Shown: piece by piece, positions 36,101 through 48,100 of the stretch | How positions within the stretch are numbered: position 1 is the first letter of the stretch | Layout of the letters: the number at the start of each line of letters is the position of its first letter | Origin: Mesocentrotus franciscanus | Lineage: Eukaryota > Echinodermata > Echinoidea > Camarodonta > Strongylocentrotidae | Length of the DNA: 64,000 bases | Direction: 5' to 3' | Assembly: GCA_037976565.1 (NCBI GenBank) | Contig: CP137674.1 | Span: forward strand, 6,739,789-6,803,788 | Position numbers and translations under genes: made by a program | The notes under the pieces: model-generated | What the model was told of the DNA's origin: nothing | Database searches by the model: none | What the model saw: only the letters and a program-made list of their open reading frames with translations

Positions 36101-39100
36101 AGAATGGTGAATGTACAGATTCGTCATGAATTTAAGGATATTTCGACTCCTCTGTTTCAGTTGACTGTTCTGGGAGCAACCCATGTCAGAACGGAGGTAA
36201 CTGTGGGAACATTACATGTACATGTGCTGTGGGTTTCAATGGAGTTTTGTGTAGTACAGGTATGGAAATACATGTATATTGAAACATATGCTAAGTGCTA
36301 TCGGGATTCATCGTATACGTCAAATCATATTTTGTTTTTAAGGAAATAACTGGTTAGTTCATGATACAAAGATTCCTACCATGATACCGTCATAGCGTGC
36401 CTTGACACTTTTTATTTTATTTATTTCGACATCAACATTATAACATTCAACCCCTCATCCTGTAAAAGATAGTGGTATAAAGATGATGGGAAATCCTACG
36501 AACTTTGTAATTTGAAAGTCTTTGATGCATCATTCTTAAATTGTGTTTTCATCACCTAATATTACTTTGACATTTTATTCTTGTCATTCAAGAATTTCGA
36601 CTTGAACGGTGAATGTAAAGATTCGTCATGCATTCAAGGATATTTTTTTTATTCTGTGCAGTTGACTGTTCTGGTAGCAACCCATGTCAGAACGGAGGTA
36701 GCTGTGAGAACAATACATGTACATGTGCTGCGGGTTTCAATGGAGTTTTGTGTAGTACAGGTATGGATATCTGTTGTAACATATGCTAAGTGGCATCGGG
36801 ATTCATCGTATACGTCAAATCATATTTTGGTTTAAAGGAAATTAATCGTTACTTAAAGATACAAAGATTTCTTCCATGATACCGTCACATCGTGTCTTGA
36901 ACCTTTTTATTTATTTCGACATCAACAGCATTAAAACATTCAACCCACCCCCTCCCATAAAAATAGTGGTATGAAGATGGCGGGAAATCCTACGAACTTT
37001 GTAATTTGACAATCTTTAAAGACACTATGTCCCTTTGCAGCCAACATCAAATTCTGTAGAACTTTGCAGGAAGTATGAATATGTCATGTATGTCCTATCT
37101 ATGAAATTTAAACGTTAGCAGTGTTCTAATATTCAAATTATGCAAAGAAACCCGTTTACTTGCTAGACTTCACTGTCAGACACTATTAAGTGACTGATTG
37201 GATGTTTTCATCTTTGGTAATAACATACATAAAATGAGCTGTAAAGGGTACATGAGCATTTGTCTACATCAATAATCCACTTCTTGTAATGGCCAAACTT
37301 AAACTGATTGAATCTTTGCGCAGCATAAAACGTACGACCATTCGGTACAATGGTCTGAAATATCAGACTATTACTTACTGGCTCTATAGCTCCTAAGTCG
37401 ATTAGGCAACTAATAGTCGTTATTTTCCCACTTAGACATTTTCAAGCCCCTTTTTTTTTTTTAGGAAGTTCTAAATTAGTATTGTCTTTCAAATGCCGTT
37501 GGAATTAAACCTTTTCATTTTTGGCCGGCCAATGGGACATAGTACCTTTAATGCATCATTCTTAAATTGTGTTTTCATCACCTAATATTTCTTTGACATT
37601 TTATTCTTGTCATTCAAGAATTTCGACTTGAACGGTGAATGTAAAGATTCGTCATGCATACAAGGACATTTTCTTTATTCTGTGCAGTTGACTGTTCTGG
37701 GAGCAACCCGTGTCAGAACGGAGGTACCTGTGAGAACAATACATGTACATGTGCTGCGGGATTTAACGGAGTTTTGTGTAGTACAGGTATGGAAATGCAT
37801 CTATATATAGGTTTTTGCGGCCAATTTCACACTTTTTTCATTCAAATTCATGAACGTGCATTCAAATTCACATAGAGGTTGCACGCATGTGAATTCGGGC
37901 ATTCAAATTCAAAATCGGAGCAATCAATTTCATTTATCGGCACTCTTATTCATCTTCGGTGAAATCAAATTCACGCATGTGCGTACAATTTCCTACTTCG
38001 TGCATTCAAATTAACGCGGCGCTCACGATGAGTCTGTTTGGGGCATTCAATTTCATTTTTGGGTGATCAATTTCCTACTACGTGCATTCAATTTAGTGTA
38101 ATATTGAGAGGATTTCAAATAAGAGGAAAATATGATTTCTTTAAATAGATTACTTGGGATTATTGTTGATCACTGTTACACAGTTTAGTTATTGTTTTTT
38201 GTTTATCTGACAATAATTGTTGCTCTTTGATAATGTATTTGATTATCATATCGCCAATTATATATAAACATGAATATCCCGTCTACACCTTTCTTTCAAT
38301 ATGTATGTATACAAGTCCTAAATAATTGGAAACATTGATAGAGTTTTAAAACATAAAAACTAGTGTTTTGGAGGTGATGTCTGCAATAGTACTGCGGAAA
38401 TGTATTTTCCCTCAATTAAAAAAAAAATCAAATTCTTTGAAATGCATCTTTCCACAAACTTGAATGAAAAGACTTTTTCAATGAAATTGTTCGTTTGTAT
38501 GATGTATATATATATATATATACCAGTTATGTGTTTCTGTTTCTCTATCACACCCTTTCTCTCTCCTTCTCTCTCTCCCATGTCACCCTCTTCCCCTCTC
38601 TCTCTCTCTCTCTCTCTCTCCCCAATCTGTCCCCCTCTCCCCTTTCTCTCCCCTTTCTCTCTCTCTCTCTCTGTCGCTCTCTCTCTCTCTCTCTAATCTT
38701 TCTCCCTCCACTTTTCTCCCCTTTTCTCTTTTACCAGCCACCCATTTTTGTTATATATTTTTTTAACCTCTTTTTGGTAGGCCTAATCAGATATGATAAG
38801 CTGAATATCAGTCACCTATGGATCCAAAGACACTTCCTATAAAGATACACTTTGCTGATGAAATCACACATTATTAAACACGGATAACATCTCTTACAAG
38901 AACAAGTATACTTCACCCATCCAAAGAGAAGCATACACAAGTTTACAATACTCGGACATAACACTGAGTCCACCACCAAATAAACAAAACTTTTGAAATT
39001 GTCTTATCTTAGGCATATCTTGGTATGTGCATTTATATATATATATATATATATATATTGAATATGCCACGAAAAGTGTGATATTTGTACAATATTTGAT

Positions 39101-42100
39101 GAGTTGAAAGGGATAAAGTAACCGAATGTCATTTTGGATGATATGCACTTCACAAAATATTCCCCCCATATTTCTTAGGCAGTTTCTGCAGTTTTCATAT
39201 ACACTGTATACAGCTTTTTGTTATATGTGTGTGCCATGAGTAATATGGCAAGTTATGTATTCATGTGTTTAACTTTTTGTTAGCTGAGAGAATTACAAAT
39301 GATAATAAACAAAGATAATGCAAATGTCATGATAATGAAGCCTACATTATTCGAAAACTGAGCAAAAAGCTTCTCAAAGACCCCAAAGAAACTAAACGCA
39401 ATAATTGTTTTGAAATTGAATGCACTTAGTTCAAACATGCTTGCTCATTCACGAATTTGAATGACCAACGAGGTACTGTAGCCGGCATTAGATGAATTTG
39501 AATGCCCTGCACGAAATGTACGCTCTTATTCAACATTTGAATGACCCGATTTGACAATTGACTGCACGGATACTGAATTTGAATGACGGATTTTGAATTT
39601 GAAAGCTGATTCAACGCTGCGAGTGCAAATTGCGCGAATTCAAATGCTCGGAATATGAAATTGAATGAGAAAAGTGTGAAATTGGCCGCAAAAACCTATA
39701 TTAACATACGTTAAGTGCTATCGGAATTCATCGTAATCGTCAAGCAATGTTTTGGTTTGAAGGAAATTAATGGTTACATAATGATAAAAAGATTAAGGTA
39801 ATGTAATGCTCAATTCGTGGCTTTAACTTCTTAAAACATTAGCAGATCATCTTTTTAATCCCCCCCCCCCTCCCAGAAAAAAAAATAAATGAAGAAGGGT
39901 GAAAAGTCTACCTACTTTCCCTTTCAAGGACCTTCAGTACACCAATCTTAAATTCCAAGCTTTTGGAACGTTTCCGTCGAGAATGGTGAATGTACAGATT
40001 CGTCATGAATTTAAGGATATTTCGACTCCTCTGTTTCAGTTGACTGTTCTGGGAGCAACCCATGTCAGAACGGAGGTAACTGTGGGAACATTACATGTAC
40101 ATGTGCTGTGGGTTTCAATGGAGTTTTGTGTAGTACAGGTATGGAAATACATGTATATTGAAACATATGCTAAGTGCTATCGGGATTCATCGTATACGTC
40201 AAATCATATTTTGTTTTTTAAGGAAATAACTGGTTAGTTCATGATACAAAGATTCCTACCATGATACCGTCATAGCGTGCCTTGACACTTTTTATTTTAT
40301 TTATTTCGACATCAACATTATAACATTCAACCCCCTCATCCTGTAAAAGATAGTGGTATAAAGATGATGGGAAATCCTACGAACTTTGTAATTTGAAAGT
40401 CTTTGATGCATCATTCTTAAATTGTGTTTTCATCACCTAATATTACTTTGACATTTTATTCTTGTCATTCAAGAATTTCGACTTGAACGGTGAATGTAAA
40501 GATTCGTCATGCATTCAAGGATATTTTTTTTATTCTGTGCAGTTGACTGTTCTGGTAGCAACCCATGTCAGAACGGAGGTAGCTGTGAGAACAATACATG
40601 TACATGTGCTGCGGGTTTCAATGGAGTTTTGTGTAGTACAGGTATGGATATCTGTTGTAACATATGCTAAGTGGCATCGGGATTCATCGTATACGTCAAA
40701 TCATATTTTGGTTTAAAGGAAATTAATCGTTACTTAAAGATACAAAGATTTCTTCCATGATACCGTCACATCGTGTCTTGAACCTTTTTATTTATTTCGA
40801 CATCAACAGCATTAAAACATTCAACCCACCCCCCTCCCATAAAAAATAGTGGTATGAAGATGGCGGGAAATCCTACGAACTTTGTAATTTGACAATCTTT
40901 AAAGACACTATGTCCCTTTTGCAGCCAACATCAAATTCTGTAGAACTTTGCAGGAAGTATGAATATGTCATGTATGTCCTATCTATGAAATTTAAACGTT
41001 AGCAGTGTTCTAATATTCAAATTATGCAAAGAAACCCGTTTACTTGCTAGACTTCACTGTCAGACACTATTAGTGACTGATTGGATGTTTTCATCTTTGG
41101 TAATAACATACATAAAATGAGCTGTAAAGGGTACATGAGCATTTGTCTACATCAATAATCCACTTCTTGTAATGGCCAAAATTAAACTGATTGAATCTTT
41201 GCGCAGCATAAAACGTACGACCATTCGGTACAATGGTCTGAAATATCAGACTATTACTTACTGGCTCTATAGCTCCTAAGTCGATTAGACAACTAATAGT
41301 CGTTATTTTCCCACTTATACATTTTCAAGCCCCCTTTTTTTTTAGGGAAGTTCTAAATTAGTATTGTCTTTCAAATGCCGTTGGAATTAAACCTTTTCAT
41401 TTTTTTGGCCTGCAAATGGGACATAGTACCTTTAATGCATCATTCTTAAATTGTGTTTTCATCACCTAATATTTCTTTGACATTTTATTCTTGTCATTCA
41501 AGAATTTCGACTTGAACGGTGAATGTAAAGATTCGTCATGCATACAAGGACATTTTCTTTATTCTGTGCAGTTGACTGTTCTGGGAGCAACCCATGTCAG
41601 AACGGAGGTACCTGTGAGAACAATACATGTACATGTGCTGCGGGATTTAACGGAGTTTTGTGTAGTACAGGTATGGAAATGCATCTATATATTAACATAC
41701 GTTAAGTGCTATCGGAATTCATCGTAATCGTCAAGCAATGTTTTGGTTTGAAGGAAATTAATGGTTACATAATGATAAAAAGATTAAGGTAATGTAATGC
41801 TCAATTCGTGACTTTAACTTCTTAAAACATTAGCAGATCATCTTTTTATCCCCCCCCCCCTCCCAGAAAAAAAATAATAAATGAAGAAGGGTGAAAAATC
41901 TACCTACTTTCCCTTTCAAGGACCTTTAGTACACCAATCTTAAATTCCAAGCTTTTGGAACGTTTCCGTCGAGAATGGTGAATGTACAGATTCGTCATGA
42001 ATTTAAGGATATTTCGTCTCCTCTGTTTCAGTTGACTGTTCTGGGAGCAACCCATGTCAGAACGGAGGTAACTGTGGGAACATTACATGTACATGTGCTG

Positions 42101-45100
42101 TGGGTTTCAATGGAGTTTTGTGTAGTACAGGTATGGAAATACATGTATATTGAAACATATGCTAAGTGCTATCGGGATTCATCGTATACGTCAAATCATA
42201 TTTTGTTTTTAAGGAAATAACTGGTTAGTTCATGATACAAAGATTCCTACCATGATACCGTCATAGCGTGCCTTGACACTTTTTATTTTATTTATTTCGA
42301 CATCAACATTATAACATTCAACCCCCCCCCCTCATCCTATAAAAGATAGTGGTATAAAGATGATTGGAAATCCTACGAACTTTGTAATTTGAAAGTCTTT
42401 GATGCATCATTCTTTAATTGTGTTTTCATCACCTAATATTACTTTGACATTTTATTCTTGTCATTCAAGAATTTCGACTTGAACGGTGAATGTAAAGATT
42501 CGTCATGCATTCAAGGATATTTTTTTATTCTGTGCAGTTGACTGTTCTGGTAGCAACCCATGTCAGAACGGAGGTAGCTGTGAGAACAATACATGTACAT
42601 GTGCTGCGGGTTTCAATGGAGTTTTGTGTAGTACAGGTATGGAAACGCATGTATACTGCAACATACGTTAAGTGTTTTCGGGATTCATCGTATTCGTCAA
42701 GCAATGTTTCTGTTTAAAGGAAATTAATGGTTACATACATAATGATAAAAAGATCAATGCCATGTTATGCTCAATTCGTGACTTTAATCTCCTTATACAT
42801 TCGTAGATCATCTTTTTAATCCCCCCAGAAAAAAAATCATTAAAAAGGGGAAAAGTGTACCTACTTTCTAATAATAACAACGTTTAGTACAGCAATCTTA
42901 AATTCCATGCTTTTGGAACGTTGCCGTCGAGAATGGTGAATGTACAGATTCGTCATGAATTTAAGGATATTTCCTCTCCTCCGTTCAGTTGACTGTTCTG
43001 GGAGCAACCCATGTCAGAACGGAGGTACCTGTGAGAACAATGCATGTACATGTGCTGCGGGATTCAATGGTGTTTTGTGTAGTACAGGTAAGGAAATACA
43101 TGGCAACATATGTAAAGTGCTATCGGAATTTATCGTATACACCAAATAATATTTTAGTTTGAAGGAAATTTATGGTTATTTCATGATAAAAAAGTATATG
43201 CCATGATACCGTGATATCGTGCTTTGAACCGTTTGATTTCTTTCGACATCAACATTATAACATTCAACCTCCCTCCTCCCGAAGAAAATAGTGGTATAAA
43301 CATGGCGGAAAATCCTACGAACTTTTTAATTTGACAATCTTTAATGCATCATTCCAAACTTGTGTTTTCATCACCTTATATTACTTTTATATTTTATTAT
43401 TGTCATTCAAGAATTTCCAAGTGAACGGTGAATGTAAAGATTCGTCATGCATTCAAGGACATTTTCTTTCCTCTGTGCAGTTGACTGTTCTGGGAGCAAC
43501 CCATGTCAGAACGGAGGTACCTGTGAGAACACTGCGTGTACATGTGCTGCGGGGTTTAATGGAGTTTTGTGTAGTACAGGTATGGAAATGCATGTATATA
43601 TATCAACTTACGTTAAGTGCTATCGGTATTCATCGTATTCGTCAAGGAATGTTTGGGTTAAAGGAAATTAATGGTTACATAATGATAACAAAATTAATGC
43701 CATGTCATGCCCAAATCGTGACTTTATCTTCGTAATACATTTGCAGATCATCTTTTTAATCCCCCAGAAAAAAAATGAAGAAGGGTGAAAAGTCTACCTA
43801 CTTTCTCTTTTAAGAACCTTTAGTACACCAATCTTAAATTCCAAGCTTGTACTCGCTTGTAACTCACTTGATCCAGGATTACTCAGTCTTAGACTGTTGT
43901 TCCTATCCATGGTTTCCTTTGGTTGGGGTAGTCATCATATTTATCTGGGGCATCTTTCCACCATTTCTCAAGTCCAGATTTGAATCGATTGATAGTGGTA
44001 CTCTCCACAACATCGCCTGGAAGACCATTCCACACATTGATTGTTCTCTGGCTGAATGAGTTTTTCCTTAGTGTCTTCCGGCATTTTAGCTTGTAAAGCT
44101 TAAGTGAGTGACCACGGGTGCGACTGCACTTTGTTCTGCTGAAGAAGTGATGTTCTTAAAGATTGTCACTCTGAACACTTGAATCATATCAGATCGTTTC
44201 CGTCTGAACTGTAGAGTGGGGATTTTTAGTGCTTTGAGTCTCTCTGAGTAGTTTAAGTGTCTCACACTTTTGACAAGTTTTGTAGGCCTCCTCTGCACCT
44301 TTTCCAACTTATCCTTGTCCTTATTCAAAAGATGGTTCCATACTGCTGAGCAGTACTCTAACTTAGGTCGTACCAGGGTTTTATACAGGAGAACTAATGA
44401 CTTTTCATCAAGATGATGAGAGTTTCTCTTGAGGAGCCCAAGGATGGAATTGGCCTTGGCTGTAATTTTTCCGACATGCATGCTGAATTTCAAGGATGGG
44501 TCAAAGGTGACTCCCAGGTCTTTTTCCTCAGTTACGTTTTTTATCATAGAGTTTGTCTCTTTGTTGATGGAATATCTTGCTCTCGGATTTTTGTGTCCAT
44601 AGTGGATAATAATAATAATAATAATGTAACTTATATCGCGGCAAATCCACTCTGTGGAGTGCTCAAGGCGCGTAATTTTTCCGACATGCATGCTGAATTT
44701 CAAGGATGGGTCAAAGGTGACTCCTTGCACTTGGATTCATTGAAAGGTAGCTGCCATCTTCTTGACCATTCCATCAGAGCATCAATATCGTGTTGCAATT
44801 TGTTGACATCTGCAACACCCTTTACCGGTCCGAATACTTTGGTGTCGTCGGCAAACAGCGCAACACTAGAGTTTACTGCTAGAGGAAGGTCGTTGATGTA
44901 GATGAGGAACAAGACCGGGCCGAGCACAGACCCTTGCGGAATGCCACTTGTTACATTTTTTCATGATGAGTGGGCTCCATCTACTCTAACTCTTTGAGTT
45001 CTACCTGTCAGTAGTAAATAAGTACCTGTCTATTTGTTTACTCCAGCTGACGACTTGGTTGACAAGCTGGGTATCTCAATGTACACGGTCTGCAGAGTAA

Positions 45101-48100
45101 TATAGTACATATGATCATGGGTAAGTCCAGTATCCTCTATCTCCCCCCAAGTCTTTGGCACAAAGTCGAAGATCCTTTGTAGATGAAGACTGAAAATTAG
45201 AAACACAAACGCAACACCAACAGTCCAGCTGAAATAACAAGCTAGGTCAACAATGAAAACAGTCGAACTGAAGTAACAAGTCTAACACCGAAAACCAGGA
45301 ACGCAAAAGTGAAAGATGTCCAAAAGGCAAACGTCACATATCATAATCAGCGTGCCAGGCAGGCCTGCCGCAACGTCGAGCAGATCGTCTGGGAGAGGCA
45401 GAAGAGGTGGCCACAGGTAGCGGGGTAGCGGGGCCAGGGCCATCAAGCTGGGGAGGCAATATTGCGGGCTCACTTGCCAGAGACGGATCATCCGGAGAGA
45501 GGGGTGATGCACCAACAGGGGATGGACGGCGACGACGTGGAGTGCCATGGATCATGCTGGATGACACAACGGGAGCGGCAGGAGGAACCTCATGTGCAGC
45601 AGGCAATGAGGGATGCTGCGGGCCAGTGACGGGGCCAGTGGAGGGCGTCGAAGGATGGGGTGGTGTCGCAATCAGCGGAGGAAGTCCAGGTACCTCGTTG
45701 TGACCGAGGGAACGAGTAGCAGACCCAAAATGTGAGCACGGAACGGGCGGATAAAGTGAGTTGCGGCACAAAGCAACGTCAGCATCGATTGTCAACCTTG
45801 GGGCTGGGAGCTGTACAGGAATGTACTTCCTAAGGAACTTCCTGTTACGAAGGGTGACACGCCCGGAGCCATCAACCCGCACAACGTATTGGTCAAATTG
45901 CCGGACTTCTACCACAACACCGGTCTTATCCCATTTCAAGGGATGCAGCCCGGTCTGGTTCTGGATACGTACATGATCGCCTACGACAAGTGGCAGAAGC
46001 CGTTTAGTGTGTTCAGACCAGCGTTCTGCACCTCTCATGTGGCAGTTCCTGAGGGCCTCCTCCCGAGCTGCGAGGGTCTCACGCCAAGTTTCATGAGGCT
46101 TGTATCTGCCAGGAGCTATGAGAATGAAGTCTCGAATCGGGCGACCAAAGATGCACCTCGCCGGGGAGAGCTTGGTATCCCTGTCTGGAGTGTTCCTGTA
46201 CTGAAGCATGGCGCGTTGGAAGGAGTCAGTGTCGAGGGCACCTGTGGGGCTTGTGTTGTCCATGATGAGGCGCTTCACCGTCTTCACACCAACTTCAGCA
46301 CGACAGTTGCTGTGGGGATAAGCAACAGAGGAAATGCGATGGTGTACACCCAGTTCTTTAGAAAGTGGCGCGTAGCGAGAGCTGTGAATTCAGGGCCACC
46401 ATCGGAAGCCAGTTCGTCAGGGATACCAAAGGTGTCAAAGATGCGTCATAGACAAGTGATGAGGCCATCGGCACCATGGGAGGACCTCTCAACAATCGGC
46501 CAGTTAGAATAACGGTCGACCACTACCAAGTAGTTGCAACCTTTGTAGTGGAAAAATCAGCACACATGCACTGGAATGGGTAATCTGGAGATGTCAAGGG
46601 GCTGGGTGGTGCCCTCGGGTTGGAGGGCAATCCGATTGCAGTGGTTGCACCGGGCACGAAGGGCTGCGATGGCAGGAGTGATGCCAGGCCAAAAAATAGA
46701 TGCTTCAGCCCTTGCTGTCATGGAGGTGACCCCTTGGTGGGCTGCATGAAGATGGTTTAACACCTCCTCCCTGAGAGATGTGGGTATGACAACACGGTCC
46801 TTGTAAAGCACCACACCATCAGCCGTGTGCAGGCCATCCCGAAACTGGAAGTAGTCACGGAGAGGTTCCGGGAGTTCATGCCGGGAGTCAGGCATGCCAG
46901 ATTCGACGTTGTCAACAAGGCCCTGCATGGTGCTGTCACTGGCCGTAGCAGTACGGACTCTGTCCCACGTAACAGACTGTAGGCTGAGGGAGTCCAAGGA
47001 AGACACAGCAGAAGATAAGACGCCGTCCTCAAGGGCATCCACACGTGAGGCTGGGGTGCGCAAGCCGGCCATGAGAGTTGGGGAGTGTGTCAAGAGGACA
47101 GGGTTGGAGTCAACGGCTGCCACGTCATCAGGGAGGACCAGTTGCACAGGATCTCCAGTAGGGTGGCGGGAGAGGCAGTCTGTGGCACGATGCTTGACGC
47201 CCGGCACATGGACCATCCGAACCTGTATCTGAGGGTCTTTTCCTTCAAGTTCCTCAAGCGTGGGTTAGGAATGTCTTCCAGGTTGCGGTCACCAAAGATC
47301 TTCAAGAGGGGCTTGTGATCGACAGCAATGATGAGGTCATCACAGCCCAGAACAAAGTATCTGGCTTTATCCAGAGCGTCAACAACTGCAAGGGCCTCGC
47401 CTTCCACTGGAGCGTAGCGTGATTCAGCAGGATGTGTGAATCTGCTTCCAACAAGCGTAATCCTCCATCCTGAGTGGCAGCAGAAGGGTTCGATCTTGAC
47501 ACAGGTACAGTGCTTCTGTAGGAGCCAAAACCGATGCCGCTTTTGGACCAATCCGTCGCCAGGCATGTGGGCTTTTGTGGGTCGAAGATTTTGACGCCTT
47601 CTGCAATCTCACTGGCAATGACAGTTTTGGATTCCTGAAAGGCACTCTCGAGAGTCTCGTCCCATATGTAGGATGTGCCTGGCTTCAAGAGCTGTCGAAA
47701 GGGTAGCATTTGTCCTGCCACGCTGAACGTAGGATACCTGGTTAACAAGTCCGAACCACGAGCGAATGTCTGTGATGTCCTTGGGGGTTGGAAAGTCCAG
47801 GATTGCCTGCAAGTATTTCCTACAAGGGCGAACATTGTCAGGGTGATTTCGAACCCAGCAAACTCGACGGTGTCCGCTCCAAACACAAACTTGTCAGGAT
47901 TGAGGGTGATCCCATGCCGGCCACATGTGTCAAGCCACTGGACGGCCTGAAAGAAGCTGTCTGCCAATGTGTCTGCCCACAGCAGGACGTCATCCACGCA
48001 CTTGGTCTTATTGGGGATGTCTGACACAATCTTGTCATACCGCCTTGTGTAGCCGTCACCTGAGGCAATGTATCCTTGAGGGGCAGTTTTGTAACGGTAT

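Larger units (their letters stand above)
34780..36760 (+). repeat. EGF higher-order repeat unit 4
   Basis: About 1,981 bp. Shares ATGTCCCTTTGC in its TTAA element with units 5 and 6, against ATGTCCTTTTGC in units 1-3, so units 4-6 may share a more recent ancestor. Confidence 0.9.
36761..40641 (+). repeat. EGF higher-order repeat unit 5 (interrupted)
   Basis: 3,881 bp, of which 1,889 bp is a DNA-transposon insertion in the intron between its T and N exons; the remainder is about 1,992 bp. Confidence 0.9.
40642..42636 (+). repeat. EGF higher-order repeat unit 6 (last)
   Basis: About 1,995 bp and the most diverged unit (for example CACTATTAGTGAC, GGCCTGCAAATGG, and GTCTCC before the N exon as in unit 1). 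After its S exon the intron switches to a T-like type (CATACGTTAAG), marking the array edge. Confidence 0.88.

Noticed and set aside
38400..38842. Open frames rich in Ser, Leu and Pro on the plus strand
   Set aside because: They translate the CT microsatellite inside the 1.89-kb transposon.
28721..43579. Regularly spaced near-identical short repeats resembling a CRISPR array
   Set aside because: The repeats are 99-bp exons with splice sites and an EGF reading frame, in an intron-bearing eukaryotic gene; the spacers are conserved introns, not unique sequences.
29677..43735. Repeated open frames of 78-109 codons starting upstream of each EGF exon (reading ...[12 protein letters not shown]...)
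   Set aside because: They read the EGF exon in a different frame and run through the acceptor and donor. The EGF frame has six correctly spaced Cys and matching phase-1 splice sites, so these frames are shadows.
44413..44901. A 162-codon plus-strand frame
   Set aside because: It is antisense to the LINE reverse transcriptase; its internal repeat is the 53-bp duplication described above.
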